A stretch of DNA of 64,000 bases, taken from assembly GCA_011009095.1 (NCBI GenBank), contig VTPC01000009.1, positions 46,558 through 110,557 of the forward strand, in the 5' to 3' direction. The position numbers and the translations under genes were made by a program. Numbering within the stretch: position 1 is the stretch's first letter; each line of letters begins with the position of its first letter. The notes beneath the pieces were generated by a model. That model was not told where the DNA came from and ran no database searches. It saw nothing but the letters and a program-made list of their open reading frames with translations. Shown here in pieces: positions 1 through 12,327 of the stretch. Source of the DNA: Ignelater luminosus. Lineage: Eukaryota > Arthropoda > Insecta > Coleoptera > Elateridae.

Positions 1-2766
1 CATATGTTTGCAATCCCAATGGGTTTCCTTTCTAAAATGTTCTTGGTTTCCTATAAACGTAAATCACGAATCTTAATTCAAATTGATAAAGAAGTTATTC
101 TAGGTTATTGCAACACGTACTTCCTGCGATTATGAGATATAAATATATAAAAAATACACTTGTAATAAATAAAATTTTTTAAATTTTAAATCATTCACCT
201 TTCCTTGGTAATTATCATAAAACCAGAAAAATCAATACTTGAAGAGTAAAATGGAGCCAGAAGATATGTTTGGTGACTTTTTGAGAAATCGTACTGTAAC
301 CATTTAAAAAGAAAATTGGAATAGGTAATATTAAGATATGATTTTGTAACAAAATTTGTCATGTTAATTAACCAAATTTTGTTTTTGCTCTTGATTACCT
401 TACTCTGTAAAACGATGACAACCTAGAGGATATTCCTCGTATTGCATAGAGTTGATCCAATAATGAAGAAGTTTTAAAAAAGCGTCAGTTGAAAATTAAA
501 AGTTTAAACTACCTACCAAACAATTAATTTATTAAACACATTTACCTAATAGTAATCACTTTAAACTCCCAAAGTTTGAAAATTTAAAATAGATAGTGCC
601 CTGATTGCTGCAGTAATATGGCATCACCAAGGATTTAATGGAATGAATGTCAGATTATTACCAGATGAACTTCAATGTTTAAGAAACCCAGACAGACTGA
701 CTAACTGTAGCCTTAGCTGCCCATTAGAAAGAAACTCTTTGTTAAACAAGTAAATAAGTTGACATACTGGCAAAACACTGTCACAATAAAGAAAAGTTTT
801 TTCTTTTCTTTCATGACACAGCGGTCCCCTGTGGGCACAGAAAGCTATAAATTTTTTTGTTACATCTAAAAAACAGAAACCTAAGAATTAAATTTCAGTT
901 TAGGGGTTAAACGTGAGAAATTTAAATTTATAAAAATGTAACAGTTTGAATTTAGTATTTCAAGGCGTTACTCTTATCCTTACATCATCTAAAACGGGGT
1001 GAACGTTTGTAATAATATATGAGGAAGAGCAAAACATTAAATTTAACAACAGCTAAGAAGCAAGTAGACGCATGCAGATTAGTGTAATAAAATTCAACTC
1101 TACATGCCGTGTTTAACTTGGAAATTAATTTGCTCGGCAAACCTTTCGGTCTAGAAAGTTAATCCCAATATTTGCCTACCTTACTTGTATTAGTTAACAA
1201 GTCAGAAAACTTCATAGTAAGCACTTCCTTGCGAAATGAAAAAAATATACATTAATGTTGAAGCAAGAGAAAAGAATTATCCGCGATAAAAGTCTTTTAT
1301 TAAATTCTCTTCCTATCCATACTTCCTATTACAATAATAGTAATAATAACTGCGCAAAATCGGCCTGAGCTTTCCACGTTCTTTTTATATGGATTTTGGT
1401 AGAAATGCCGCAGCAACATCAGGAATTCATAAAATCTAATTGAATACAGCGAAATTTCCTACGTACGAGCATATTCGCACTATTCGTTTCTGCTTACTTT
1501 AATCCAAAGAGAAAATAAAATTGCTTTACTATAGTAAAGTTCATTATATCTGAAAAGCCGCTTGAGATTTTGATTGCTTATGGTTCAGCTGGGGTGGTTA
1601 TGAATTCTGCATTGTATGCTTATGTTATGTATGTATGATGTATGATCTGTATTATTACTATGCATATGTATGCTATAATTTTATTGGTGGATTGAGATTA
1701 GATCCTTTAGGTGGATCCTTTGTATTTTGAACAGGTACTTAACAATTTGGGCGAATTAGAGGTACTACATATTAATTAACCACAAGTGTATTTGTTCGTG
1801 AATGTTTATCTGTCCCATATTAGTCATTTCGAATTTACCAACTGTAATTTTGGTATTACGGTGAAATGTGAACAATTAATTATAGGAGAGAAACCATGTC
1901 AAGCCAAAAAAAAAGCTCAACATTAACCCATGTTGGTGTAGTAACTTAATTTCCCTTTATGTACAATAAAGTCAGAACTAGTTTAAATTGAACATAAACG
2001 TTTTGTTCAAATTCTCTCGTAGTTTCAACTAGATTTATCACTGCCGTTGATGTACAATTTGTAAGAAATTCCCTCTACAGAGCAAAGAAGAAATAAAAGT
2101 AAATCAAAGTCTTGAGACCATTCACGTGAACCTTGAACAGAACAAAACTTTTTGTTTTTTATTTATCTTTGCAATATCATTATTACTATCTAGGGTGGTG
2201 CAGGATGGACGTTATTTTAGTCTCTAACTTTTCTTTGATCTTTGTTTCATTTTGTTCAAGTCTCACATGAAAAACTTAAGAATTTATGCGATATTCCAAG
2301 ATAATTACTATCTGAAAGTAAGATTTTTATATTTTAAACAAATTGCTGCATAATGAAAATTTTAATTTTTTGCTAAAAAGTGTAATAAGTTTTTCACAAA
2401 GATTTATTTCCAAATGCACTCAATTGAGCTTTAGATGACTATAGCAACTGTTTGTTTGCTTGAAAGAATGACAAGGGCATTTTAAAATACAATTTTTGAG
2501 ATACAGTCAAACCTCGAATACACCCATTAATATTCTAAGTTGACGTTTCTATCACTTCTTAGACAGTTTTAATAGAAAATTCTGAAACTCACTATGAGGG
2601 GTTTTACACTAAAATCAAGTTACTTTAGACAAGTCTATTTTAGCGCAATCTCTTACTGTCTTCTAAAGACGTCTAATGTAGAGCACTTTTAAAGGAAATA
2701 ATTTACAGATTTAGCTGATTATGACTCTGTTTTTAACCAACAAACAAATACTTCCTTTAAGTTTAA
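1..2766. other. AT-rich stretch, no supported gene
   Basis: I see only AT-rich sequence with short stop-riddled frames, and no domain, splice pattern or repeat that I can name. The right edge is the TA target dinucleotide of mariner 1. Confidence 0.6.
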
Positions 2767-2768
2767 TA

Positions 2769-2794
2769 CGAGGGCGGTTCAGTAAGTAGCCGTG
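2769..2794 (+). repeat. Left terminal inverted repeat of mariner 1
   Basis: Starts CGAGGGCGGTTCA directly after TA. It pairs with 4015-4040 with two mismatches. Confidence 0.9.
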
Positions 2795-2947
2795 TTTGAC
2801 GACAGAAGGCGTTCCTGAGGGACGTTGGTGTTATCATCGTGTGCTGCCATCTATCAAACGACGGTATAACAAATTGCAGACTGATTGATAGGTTAGTTTG
2901 GATTTGACAGCCATTTGAGTAAGACGTGTTTCGTGATTTTAGCTAAA

Positions 2948-3975
2948 ATGGAAAAAGAGCAGTATCGTTCGATAATTCGCTTTCTGTTTTTGGATGGGAA
3001 AAATGCGAGGAGATAAAAGCAAAGTTGGATGCTGTTTATGGGGACACTTCGCCATCTATAACTACAGTTAGATATTGGTTCAACGAATTTAAACGTGGGC
3101 GAACATCCGTTTTTGATGAGGAGCGACCAGGACGCCCGGCAGACGTGGTTACCGAGGAAATCATTCAAAAAGTCAACGACATGATTCTCGCTGATCGACG
3201 AACGAAAGTGCGTGAAGTAGCAGAGGCCGTAGGTGTGTCGACCGGAACGGCAATTAATATTTTACATGATAAGTTGGCGATGAAAAAATTGTCGGCGCGA
3301 TGGGTGCCGCGATTGCTAACGGTGGACAACAAGCGGATGCGGCTGTTAACTTCGAAGCAGTGTTTGGAGCAATTTAAGCGAAATCCGAAGGAGTTTTTGC
3401 GTCGAGTTGTCACCGTTGATGAAACCTGGATTCATCATTACACACCAGAAACTAAGCAACAATCAGAACAATGGATTTCTCCCGGTGAATCTGCTCCAAA
3501 GAAGGCGAAGATGGTTCCATCGGCCGGAAAGGTCATAGCGACGATTTTTTGGGATGCGAACGGCGTCATTCTCATGGATTTTTTAGAAAAAGGAAGAACG
3601 ATCACTGGACAATACTACAGTGAGTTATTAGACAGCTTCGACAAAAAATTGAAGAAGACACGGCCGCATTTGGCGATAAAGAAGGTGCTGTTTCACCGCG
3701 ATAACGCACCAGCACATTCATCCGGAGTTGTTGCCGCCAAACTGCATGAATTGCGTTATGAATTGCTGCCGCACCCCCCGTATTCACCCGATCTGGTTCC
3801 GTGCGACTTTTTCTTGTTTCCTAACATGAAGAAATGGCTCGCGGGAAAAAAATTTAGCTCAAACGAGGAAGTCATCGCCGAGATAGAGGCGTATTTTGGA
3901 GAGTTCGACATATCCTATTTTTTGGAGGGGTGGGAGAAGTGTATATTTCTAAAAGGAGACTATGTTGAAAAATAA
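2948..3975 (+). pseudogene. Mariner transposase, frameshifted near the N-terminus and with a C-terminal deletion
   Basis: The natural start is the ATG at 2948 (MEKEQYRS...). A one-base loss near 3004-3010 takes that frame into a stop, while the main body continues in another frame from about 3008 to the TAA at 3973-3975. Visible family marks are a helix-turn-helix N-terminal half, the WVPRLL linker, and the D-D-D catalytic triad: Asp in VDETW (codon at 3418), Asp in HRDNAP (3700) and Asp in DLVPCD (3805). The last two are separated by 34 residues, the D34D signature of mariner. Near the C-terminus about seven residues are missing in frame between the glycine of YFLEG and the WEKC motif, compared with the other mariners here. 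The catalytic core is open, but frameshift plus deletion argue against an active enzyme. Confidence 0.9.
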
Positions 3976-4014
3976 AAAAAAAATTTTTGAAAAAAATTGT
4001 GATTTCATTTCTAA

Positions 4015-4040
4015 CACGGGTACTTATTGAACCGCCCTCG
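4015..4040 (-). repeat. Right terminal inverted repeat of mariner 1
   Basis: Reverse complement of the left end with two mismatches. It is followed by TA at 4041-4042. Confidence 0.9.
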
Positions 4041-4042
4041 TA

Positions 4043-5690
4043 GATCACTAAGTTTGCTCTAGCCATTAACAGTCTTTGATAGACTAATGTAAATTCCTAG
4101 CTATCCAAGAGATGTAAACCTTGCGGATTTGTCATTATTGCTTTTGTACATTTTTGAAGAAAGAGCTTGCGTGAGTATCTCACTTAAATAGAACTTGTAA
4201 AGCATAATGAGCACATTTACTTTTTTGTTTGATTAGAGTTCTTGGGCATACTGTTACAGTTTGAAATGGCTGTGACCTCTTAATCTTGACTAAATCTCTT
4301 TGCTAAATTCTTTTTCTAGTATTCGCTATAAAAACAAGAAAGTTATAGTTGAACCCACCCCTTTCACGACATTTCAGCTAGTATACTGGCACTATTATTT
4401 CTGTCAATTTAAATTTTTAGCCTGGTCGCAAAATTTATTTGATGCTATAACAAAACGTTTTTATTACCCCTATATTTGAATTATCAAAATGATTAGTTTG
4501 CCAAACATAGCAAACCTAGCGAAGAAGCTTGCTCTTTGTCCAGTACAAAGATAATTAATCGCCAGTCGCTGGATAAAATAACTTTGTATACATCAGAAGT
4601 TGATTATGACCTTTTCGGTCGTACTGTTATAAGGTACCATTTAAAGTACAGAAACATTAGGAGTCTAGTATTGTGCAATAGAGTGAAGACGTAAAGGTAC
4701 CTCTAGTACTTTGATTGCCCGTAGCTCTTTCTACTACCCAAAACCAAAAGTTCTGTGGGTATCGGAAGGTTCCTTCCATTCCCTGACCATTGACGTTATT
4801 TCTGGATATCTTCTGACAATAGTAAAAATTTTTAAAAAGACTCTCCAGTCATTGTTTGCTCTTGGATTTTCTATCACGTGCGGATCGTCTTTATACACTT
4901 CCTCAGACTTGCTGTGACAACGATTCTCACCTTATGAAGACCTTCATTCATGCTACTTTCTGACACGATCACCACCACAAGGTGATATTTCATTACACAA
5001 ATATTGCAAGCTTATAAGTTATCAGTGTCTTCTGTTGTACAAATAGACGAGAATTTTGGCTGACGCTCTATGTCCTTTATCATTTATCACCACCGTTCGA
5101 GCTAGTTCGCCACTCAGACCAAAAAGTCTAGAGTTTCTAGTCTATAAGCTGCTTCGGGAAAAGTGTCGTCTATAATCGCTGAATCTGGCAGCCGAAACGC
5201 TTCTTCCAGCCGTCCGACATTGCACTACTTACGCAAATACTAGAAGACACAGCCTGAGCTCCGATGTCCAAGTCACAGCGACGAACGAACTCGTTTACAA
5301 CTTAATGTTGCTGTCTATGTTTGATTTGGTACAGTCCATTGCTAGCATCCACCAGGCCTGTTGTGCCTTCATATGCTTGCAATTCTTGTCCACATCACTT
5401 TGAAGAATTTACAGTTCGCTGCCTTTTTCGTTATATAAAATAAATAGTGGAACTCTAATCTTTGTAAACCTGACTTTATTCATCGAATATATCGCGCATA
5501 CCGATATAGCGTACAGAATCTAAATATTTTGTATTCCAACTCAAATGCTCTGTTATCACTTCGGGTGTCAGGTTTAATTTAAAATGCCAACTCAAATCCA
5601 CCTCAATTGTAAATGGCTCAATTTAAATTTTAAAACGGACTCCGCCTAACTCAATAAATGATTATGACTAAGCAATAATGGTTCTGTGCG
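4043..5690. other. No supported gene
   Basis: Unremarkable sequence, with a slightly GC-richer patch around 5100-5300. Open frames are short and carry no domain that I recognise. Confidence 0.5.
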
Positions 5691-5892
5691 GTGTCGACAG
5701 AGGAGCAAAATTTTAAAGTTTACTGCTTGTCGTGCGTGGAATTCTGTGACGTGTGTGAGCAGTTGGCTGTGCTGGCATCTATGCAGTTGGTGCATCTCTG
5801 CGAGGCCTCCGGCCTCATGAAAATGCTGATAGCTGTCGGTTCCTTTGTCAAGGAAGTCATGGTTTCGTGGAGAGTTTAGACATCGAGAAGCC

Positions 5893-5976
5893 AGCCTCTA
5901 TCCAAGTCCAGATAGCCTTTATCCAAGTCCAGATATCCTCCATCTAAGTCCAGATAGCCTCCATCCAGGTCCAGGA
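5893..5976 (+). repeat. 21-bp minisatellite, four copies
   Basis: Four consecutive 21-bp units, each close to AGCCTCTATCCAAGTCCAGA plus T, with one to five differences between copies. The unit length is a multiple of three, so one frame reads as a repeating seven-residue pattern (SLYPSPD), but no long open frame supports translation. Confidence 0.85.
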
Positions 5977-6370
5977 CATCTCCCCCCTAGTATTTACCTA
6001 GCGGCGTAGTTAGCGTTTCCAGCGTTGCGTCCGCATTCAAAAGGTCCGCGTCACTCCAGGGCCGCCTGTTCTCTCTAGGGTTTTTTCGTGGTTTTCCCGA
6101 GTGGTGAAGACAAATGCCGGAGCAGAACTTTTCACGGGCCGCCGACCTTCCTATTATTCAAAATTCTATTTCAAGTATAAATTCATAAATTAAATTCACA
6201 TTACGAATTCAAAATTCCAACTCATTATTCAAATACATAATTCAATTTAAAATCTCAAAATTAAAATTAAAAATTTTTTTCTTTAATTCAAATCTATGAT
6301 GCAAACGCTTTATTCTTGTTGTTCACTTCTTCTGTACTGCAACCAACATCAGCAACTAACATCAACAGTC

Positions 6371-6383
6371 GCCGCCGCCGCCG
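6371..6383 (+). repeat. Short GCC microsatellite
   Basis: Four GCC triplets plus GC in a locally GC-rich patch. Confidence 0.8.
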
Positions 6384-6879
6384 CTATATCAACGAGCAGA
6401 AGCCAATACCATTCGGGCCTTAGACTCCCTGATCGCAAAAGCTGCTGCCACCAACATTCTTAGACACGTACGTGCCGGAGAAAAATGCGAGTCGACCGTA
6501 ATCTACGCCGCGCTCCAAACAATCTTAGAACCACCTTGGCTGAAGTAGTTCATGGAAGAGCTTAGAACTAACTTTGATTTAATTTGATTTGAGTTGGTGC
6601 TCAAGGTGTTGAAAACAAGGCTCGAACGTTGCACCCGCGATAGGAACAATACGTATGGTTTTATAAGTTATACATTGTAGCAGGAAAATGATGACGATGA
6701 CGGAGAAGGAAGCCCATTGTTTACTTCCGATATACGTACTGAGGCATACAAATGACTCTTTATCATCATACCTCCATATGCGAGCCCTGTAAATGTGGAA
6801 TTTAGTAGAGGCTGGAAGTAGCAAGCGGTAGTAATAGTTAGAGTAGGCTTCTGTTTTGGAATGCAAGTATTAGAAAGAC

Positions 6880-7050
6880 GGGGAAAGGAAGCGTACTAAC
6901 GATGATCCCGACAAGAACGTGCGTTGAGCAGCGCACTGAAGAGTAGACTTGCCGAAAACGGGTGTCTAAGCCCCGTGACAAAACGTAAGGTAGATGGGTA
7001 GAGTGTCAGCAGCCGGTGACCCTAAAACCCACGCGACGGCGGATCTCTAG
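6880..7050. other. GC-rich block immediately 5' of the LINE
   Basis: Composition differs sharply from the AT-rich surroundings. It could be the 5' region of the LINE that follows, with the endonuclease part deleted, or another element into which the LINE fragment inserted. No protein similarity is seen. Confidence 0.4.
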
Positions 7051-9426
7051 GAACATTGGAACTGGAACACACCGAGGAAACTATGTCTACGGTTACACTG
7101 TTTTAATTCTTATACCGAAATAAAACGGGCTATTAATAGAATGAATCCGAAAAAAGCTCCAGGGTGGGATGGTATAACAGCAGACGCGGTACAGAAAGCC
7201 TTCCAAATTAACAGTAAAATTTTTGTTAAATTATTCAATTTATGTTTAAATCAAGGAACATTTCCAAAAATATGGAAGCATCAAAACGTTAAGTTTATAC
7301 CGAAACCAGGCAAAAATGACATTTCGAATCCTAGCAGTTTTAGACCGATTAGTTTGCTTCCACTTATACGGAAAGCATTAGATAGGATAATTGCAGATAG
7401 ACTAGTTTATTTAGTTAATAGTCAAGGGGGGTTCAATGATAGACAGTATGGATTTAGATCAGGACGTACCATCACTGATTCGATAAATAAAGTATTAGAA
7501 ATTATTAAAAACGCAAAATTAGAAGGAGATTATTGCGCAATAATAGCGTTAGATATTACAGGAGCGTTTGATAACGCTTGTTGGCCTAGGATTATTATAG
7601 AGTTAGAGCGAAGGGATTGCCCAAAGAATTTATTACAATTAATTAGAAGCTTTTTTACGGATAGAATAGCTCAGGTAGACCTATCATCCAATACAGTGTT
7701 CAGAAGATTAGAAAGAGGCTGCCCACAAGGCTCGTGCTTCGGACCGATCTACTGGAATCTATTGTATGAAAGTATATTTAGGGTAGATTTACCAGGAGGT
7801 TGCGAAATCGTATCGTTTGCAGACGATACACTAGTGATAGTAAGGGCATCCCAGTTTAAGACACTTAAAAAGAAAGGATCAGATGCGTTAGGCAAATTAT
7901 TAGAATGGGCAAAAGGTGAACAACTAAAATTTAACGCGAGTAAAACCGAGGCTTTATTTTTTGGTAAAAGTTTAGGTCAGGAAAAACCGACTTTTCGAAT
8001 GGGCGAAGATAGAATTCACGGCAAGGATAGTATTAGATATTTAGGTGTTTTAATAGATGATAGGTTATCTTGGAATAGTCACATCCAATATATTACTCAA
8101 AAAGGAAAATTACTAGCAAATAGATTAGGAGCTGCAGCTAGATTAACGTGGGGCTTTGGGGGTATTTCTGCAGCTAGGATATACGAAGGGGCGATACAGC
8201 CAGGAATTTTATTTGCTGCCTAAATATGGACAGGGAATTTAAAAGTTAGACAGAAACAAAAATTATTAAGCGTACAACGAATTTTGGCAGTTAGAGCGGC
8301 GGCAGCATACAATACAGTATCTACGGAAGCAGTGTTAGTTCTTAGTCAGGTTACGCCAATAGATTTATTTTTAAAAGCAGAAGTAGATAAAAACAAAATT
8401 TTTAAGAATAGATCAGAGGGAATTTTAGAAACATTAGGTCTGCAAGGAAGGGAAATAGAAAGTAGAGTAAATATAGGTGATTTAGGACATCCGGCAGATA
8501 TAGGTAAATTTCAATTTTTTATTGGAAATTTGGAAAAGGAGGATTTCATACAAATATATACTGACGGATCTAGATTAGAAGATGGTAGCGCAGGCGCGGC
8601 ATATGTTATATATAACGAAGATAGGGAAATTAAAAATGAGAAATTCAAATTAGGATCGGGGTGTTCTATCTTTCAATGCGAACTATTGGCTATTAGAGAG
8701 GCATTAAAATACATTAGGGAGAATAATTTCGCATTTAGGGAATGTACTTTAAATAGCGATAGCAGATCAGTATTATTAGCGTTACAGGGAATGCGGCAAC
8801 CAACTAGTTTACAGGCGGAAACGTGAACAATGTATAGTGAAGTGTTAGATTCAGTAAGAATTAGACTTAGATGGATAAAAGCACATGTAGGAGTGATAGG
8901 TAACGAAAGGGCAGACGAGTTAGCTAAGCAAGCAGCTGCAGAAGTAGGAATTAGGGAAATATTTAATGTTGCCCCTAGATCATTAGTTAAAAGTAGGATG
9001 AGGCAAAATTTAAAAGATATTTGGAATGATAGATCGAAAAAGGCAACTACAGGTAGATTAACACAAAAATTTATTCCCAACATAGAATTAATGAGAAAAA
9101 TTGGGAAATTAGACAAAGATGTAGTACAGCTGCTAACAGGACATGGGAATTTTAGATCTTATTTAGTTAAAATAGTTAAATTAAACGAGGACGAAATAGG
9201 ATGTACATGCGGAGTGGGGGAAGAAACCGCGGAACACGTACTATTTACATGTAGGTTAGAAAGTAGAGCTAGGGAAATAGGAAATAGAAACTTAATTAAA
9301 ATAGGTTATAGGTGGCCATCAAATATAAATGAGGTAGATTGTTTAAGTAGTAAACTCGAATGGTGAGAAGAATTAAAACGCTACGCGAAAAAGGTAGATA
9401 GATTGAAGGCGCCGACGCGAATTTAG
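7051..9426 (+). pseudogene. 5'-truncated non-LTR retrotransposon ORF2 (reverse transcriptase plus RNase H)
   Basis: One frame is open from 7051 to the TAG at 9424-9426 except for three in-frame stops: TAA 8221-8223, TGA 8824-8826 and TGA 9364-9366. Numbering from the ATG at 7141, the reverse transcriptase shows KKAPGWDG near residue 4, FRPISLLP, an ALDITGAFD palm motif, GCPQGS and the catalytic FADD (DD at 228-229). RNase H follows with its four acidic positions visible: YTDGS, CELLAI, NSDS and NERADE. A C-terminal zinc-knuckle pattern (CTCG ... H-x4-C) closes the protein. The endonuclease is missing. RNase H together with GCPQGS fits the R1/I/LOA supergroup rather than Jockey, but the clade is uncertain. 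With only three stops it decayed fairly recently. Confidence 0.88.
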
Positions 9427-10070
9427 AAATTTTTAGGCACATGAGTTGATATTTTTACTCCCCTCAAAACGCTCTAATGCCGCCCCACCGACGAAGCCGG
9501 CCCACCACCAATGCTTAACCCTGCGGGCTTCGCTTCGAGAGGCTAACCTATGGAAGTCGAACCCGCTACGGACCGCCTGCCTAGCAACCTTGCCCGAGTA
9601 AGAGCGCTGCCCGGGGCTTCCAAGGTAGCGGGGCTCCTGGCAACAATGGAGCTAGACGCCCTGTCCGTCGTTGGGCCGTCCGTCACGTAGATACGTCTCG
9701 TTGCCGACTTCTGAGACGTTGGCTAGGTACCCTGACGAAGCAGTAATCCCGGACCGCTCGGGTTAGCTAGCGAAAGACGAGCGAAAAATATCGGGAGAGA
9801 GCAACCGGGAAAGAAGAAGAGACGACGCAAGCGTTGGAGAGGTGAAGGTCGGTTGGCGGGAGGACTCGGGGTGAAGGGGCCGGAGCGTAAACAGGGGATT
9901 CTTAAAGACGTTCCTTTGAATTATCAAAGAGGCAAAGAAGCAGTACGGTAGAGTGACCCTCTACGGTTCGGTGCGTCTTCTTTTATTAAATACGTAAAGA
10001 TAGGGTCAGAGGGGAAAGGGGTTGGCGGGCTTACTCTTGACAAGCGGTTCCGGACCGCTCTGAGATGAAC
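9427..10070. other. GC-rich block 3' of the LINE, probable 3' UTR or another element
   Basis: About 640 bp of strikingly GC-rich sequence in an AT-rich window. It begins right after the LINE reading frame and fades near 10070. The position suggests the 3' untranslated region of the LINE. No open frame, rRNA segment, poly(A) end or target duplication was recognised. Confidence 0.45.
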
Positions 10071-12147
10071 CAATTAATTGAGCACGTTTTATTCACAGCA
10101 TGATTATTATATAGCATAGTAGAGAATGTAATGTCGACGAATTAACGTATGATGGAACGTTCTCTACGATGTATTGCTATGTATATCCTAATCGGATTTC
10201 GTATATTTTCGAAATTTACATGTGTTCATTAGAGTATAGTGCGGGACGACTCATTGGGCACAGCATGCTAGAAAGGGACAGTGAGAGCTGAAATGTTTGG
10301 GTGCAAGTCTAAATCTGCACCAAGACAAGATTATTCTAAAAATGCTTTCTCATTTAAACCTGGGAGTGTGTGAACGTGTGAAAAGACATTAAAGCTTACA
10401 AAATGGTCCTAATAATGTAAAACGAGATGTACACTTTGTTGTCATCTTATCTGATAATTATAAATGTTTTCTTTTAAGCGTTTTCACTTTTCTTTCGGGA
10501 AAAATTTATTTCTAGAGCTTTTTTAGTCTATATTTACAAATTTTTAGTCAAAATATCAGTTAAACTTATACACCATAGATATGTATATATATTTTAAGGT
10601 ACAAAATGGAAATCGACATTTACTGCGGTTTTGAACCCTTCTCGTTCCTTTTTATAGTACATCTAGAAAACTTATTATGAATTCCATTTCGTAGAAAAAG
10701 GTTTAAATGTAATATACAGGAAATCGTCGGTTTTCAAACGCTTCGCTAGGATGAAAAATATATTTGCAAGTATGTAGGTCTAGCTATCAAATTGATTTTG
10801 TTGCGAAACTCTAAACAGCCAATTTTAAAATGCTTTGAAGTAGAAGTAACTTCTGTTACGATATAAAGCATTTCTAACTTTTAGATGCTTTTTATGGACA
10901 TTTTTTAGTGTCTGTGTAGTAGTTACTCTTCGTTATTTAAAAGCAGTATGGTAAATTCAACGCTCACTGAAATTAAATGAAAGAACCAGGTAATATTTTA
11001 TTGAGAGACTAGAATAAATTTTTGCTTAAAACTTAAATTTGGGTTTTAATTTTTATATTTTTAAATCATATAAACTTTGAGTCTAAAAATTTTGGATATA
11101 GATCTTCTTAGTCTTATTAAATAATTATAAAAAAATACAGATATTCTTTCATGCTCAATATTTATAATATAAAGATTTCTCAGATTTCCAAATGTGTACC
11201 AACGGATCATAGTAAGTATATTGTCCTAAATGATGAAGATAAATTGTGGTAATTAGATAAAAAAAAAAATTTTTTGGGTTCTAATATGCTTGTGATATTA
11301 ACTACGGTAGAAAATAAATTAAGAAAAAATTATAAAGCTGCAAAATTCAAATAAACATCAATACATTCCACATTTATCCCAGCAATACTCCTATTTAAAA
11401 TAAAAATCACTAAAAATACAAAAAAGATAATCGGTTCCAAAAAAAAAAGATTAAAGCTGCCACCACCAACAGGGAACGTAATCAATCAATCTCTAATGTT
11501 GACTGAAATCTGTGGATAAAAGAATGACCAGGCAAGTCTTTGCAATTTTTTTGGAGAACAAAAATGAAGCGGTCTTTAGAAACGTTTTGCAATTATAATT
11601 ATGTTCCATTTTCTGTACATTTATAGAAAGCTCTGTGTTAAAGCTTTCAAAGACGAGAGAAAAGAAAAAATAATACAAAATTTATATTAAACGATTTTTA
11701 ATGATCTCTATTTCGTTTTGGTAGGTTAGTTAAAATTTAAAATTTATATATGACCGTAGTACCTTTCTTTCCGGTCAGAGATTTGGTTTATCGACATTTT
11801 GATGTAAAACGGTGTTTATTTTAGGGTGCCGGGTATTAAATTGTCTATTAACTTGCTGGAAATAATGTCTTCCTCTAACATCCAATTATTGTAACCACGC
11901 TACATACTGATTTAATTAAGTTAATCATTTAAAAAAAACACTTTCGCTGTAGTCAACCAAAATAAATATTAAATTCGATAATTAAATTAGGAATTCAAAT
12001 AAAAAACGGTTTTACTTACTTTGTAAATAGAAAGTGGGATTGAAATTCTCACACATTTTTCTGTGTGAAAAAAATTAATTGAACATGAGTTATTCTAGTA
12101 TGCAAACTTTCCATTAAAATTGAAATGTACTAATTGAATATGTAAAA
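10071..12147. other. AT-rich stretch, no supported gene
   Basis: Very AT-rich sequence with only short frames. An imperfect inverted repeat lies at about 10110-10190 (TAGAGAA against TTCTCTA). The right edge is the TA target of mariner 2. Confidence 0.55.
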
Positions 12148-12149
12148 TA

Positions 12150-12176
12150 CGAGGGTGGTCTGAAATGTTTCCGACC
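12150..12176 (+). repeat. Left terminal inverted repeat of mariner 2
   Basis: Starts CGAGGGTGGTCTGAAA after TA. Two mismatches to 13412-13438. Confidence 0.9.
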
Positions 12177-12327
12177 TCAACGTGAAGATGGCAGCACTCG
12201 TAAATAAAAGCTACTGAATTTCGTTGTTCATCTGTTGACAGTTACTCACCAAAGTTTCAGCCATTTTGGACGCGCAGTTTTTATGTAACAGTCGTTTGAG
12301 TGAGTTGATGTGAGGTTTTTTGTGAAA

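Larger units (their letters stand above)
2769..4040 (+). mobile_element. Mariner element 1 (irritans-type), full length but mutated
   Basis: A 1272-bp Tc1/mariner-superfamily DNA transposon flanked by the TA target dinucleotide on both sides (2767-2768 and 4041-4042). The terminal inverted repeats, 2769-2794 and 4015-4040, begin CGAGGGCGGTTCA and match at 24 of 26 positions by eye. The single gene inside is a mariner transposase with frame damage. Both ends are present, so it could still be mobilised in trans, but its own enzyme is unlikely to work. Mariner inserts at TA by cut and paste. Subfamily placement rests on general likeness to Himar1-type proteins. Confidence 0.93.
5691..6560. other. 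GC-richer stretch of possible transposon-derived DNA
   Basis: Base composition rises compared with its flanks. It holds an unrecognised open frame (5679-5879, several cysteines), a 21-bp minisatellite (5893-5976) and a GCC run. Around 6085-6120 the sequence (GTGGTTTTCCC ... AAATGCCGG) resembles, from memory only, a motif common in 3' tails of arthropod LINEs or SINEs. From about 6150 to 6290 it becomes extremely AT-rich. No gene call is justified. Confidence 0.35.

Noticed and set aside
1550-1800. Nuclear copy of mitochondrial DNA, suggested by GGATCCTTT-type phrases
   Set aside because: Translation with the insect mitochondrial code in mind gave no recognisable mitochondrial protein segment.
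3165-3787. Minus-strand open frames within mariner 1
   Set aside because: Shadows of the transposase gene on the plus strand. The same applies to minus-strand frames in mariners 2 and 3 and to plus-strand frames in the two hAT elements.
9427-10070. rDNA target of an R1-type LINE
   Set aside because: I recognise no conserved 28S segment near the presumed R1 insertion site, and the block has no rRNA-like helices that I can identify.
9427-10070. Bacterial contamination explaining the GC-rich block
   Set aside because: It has no long open frames, and its edges blend into LINE and insect-like sequence without a vector-like junction.
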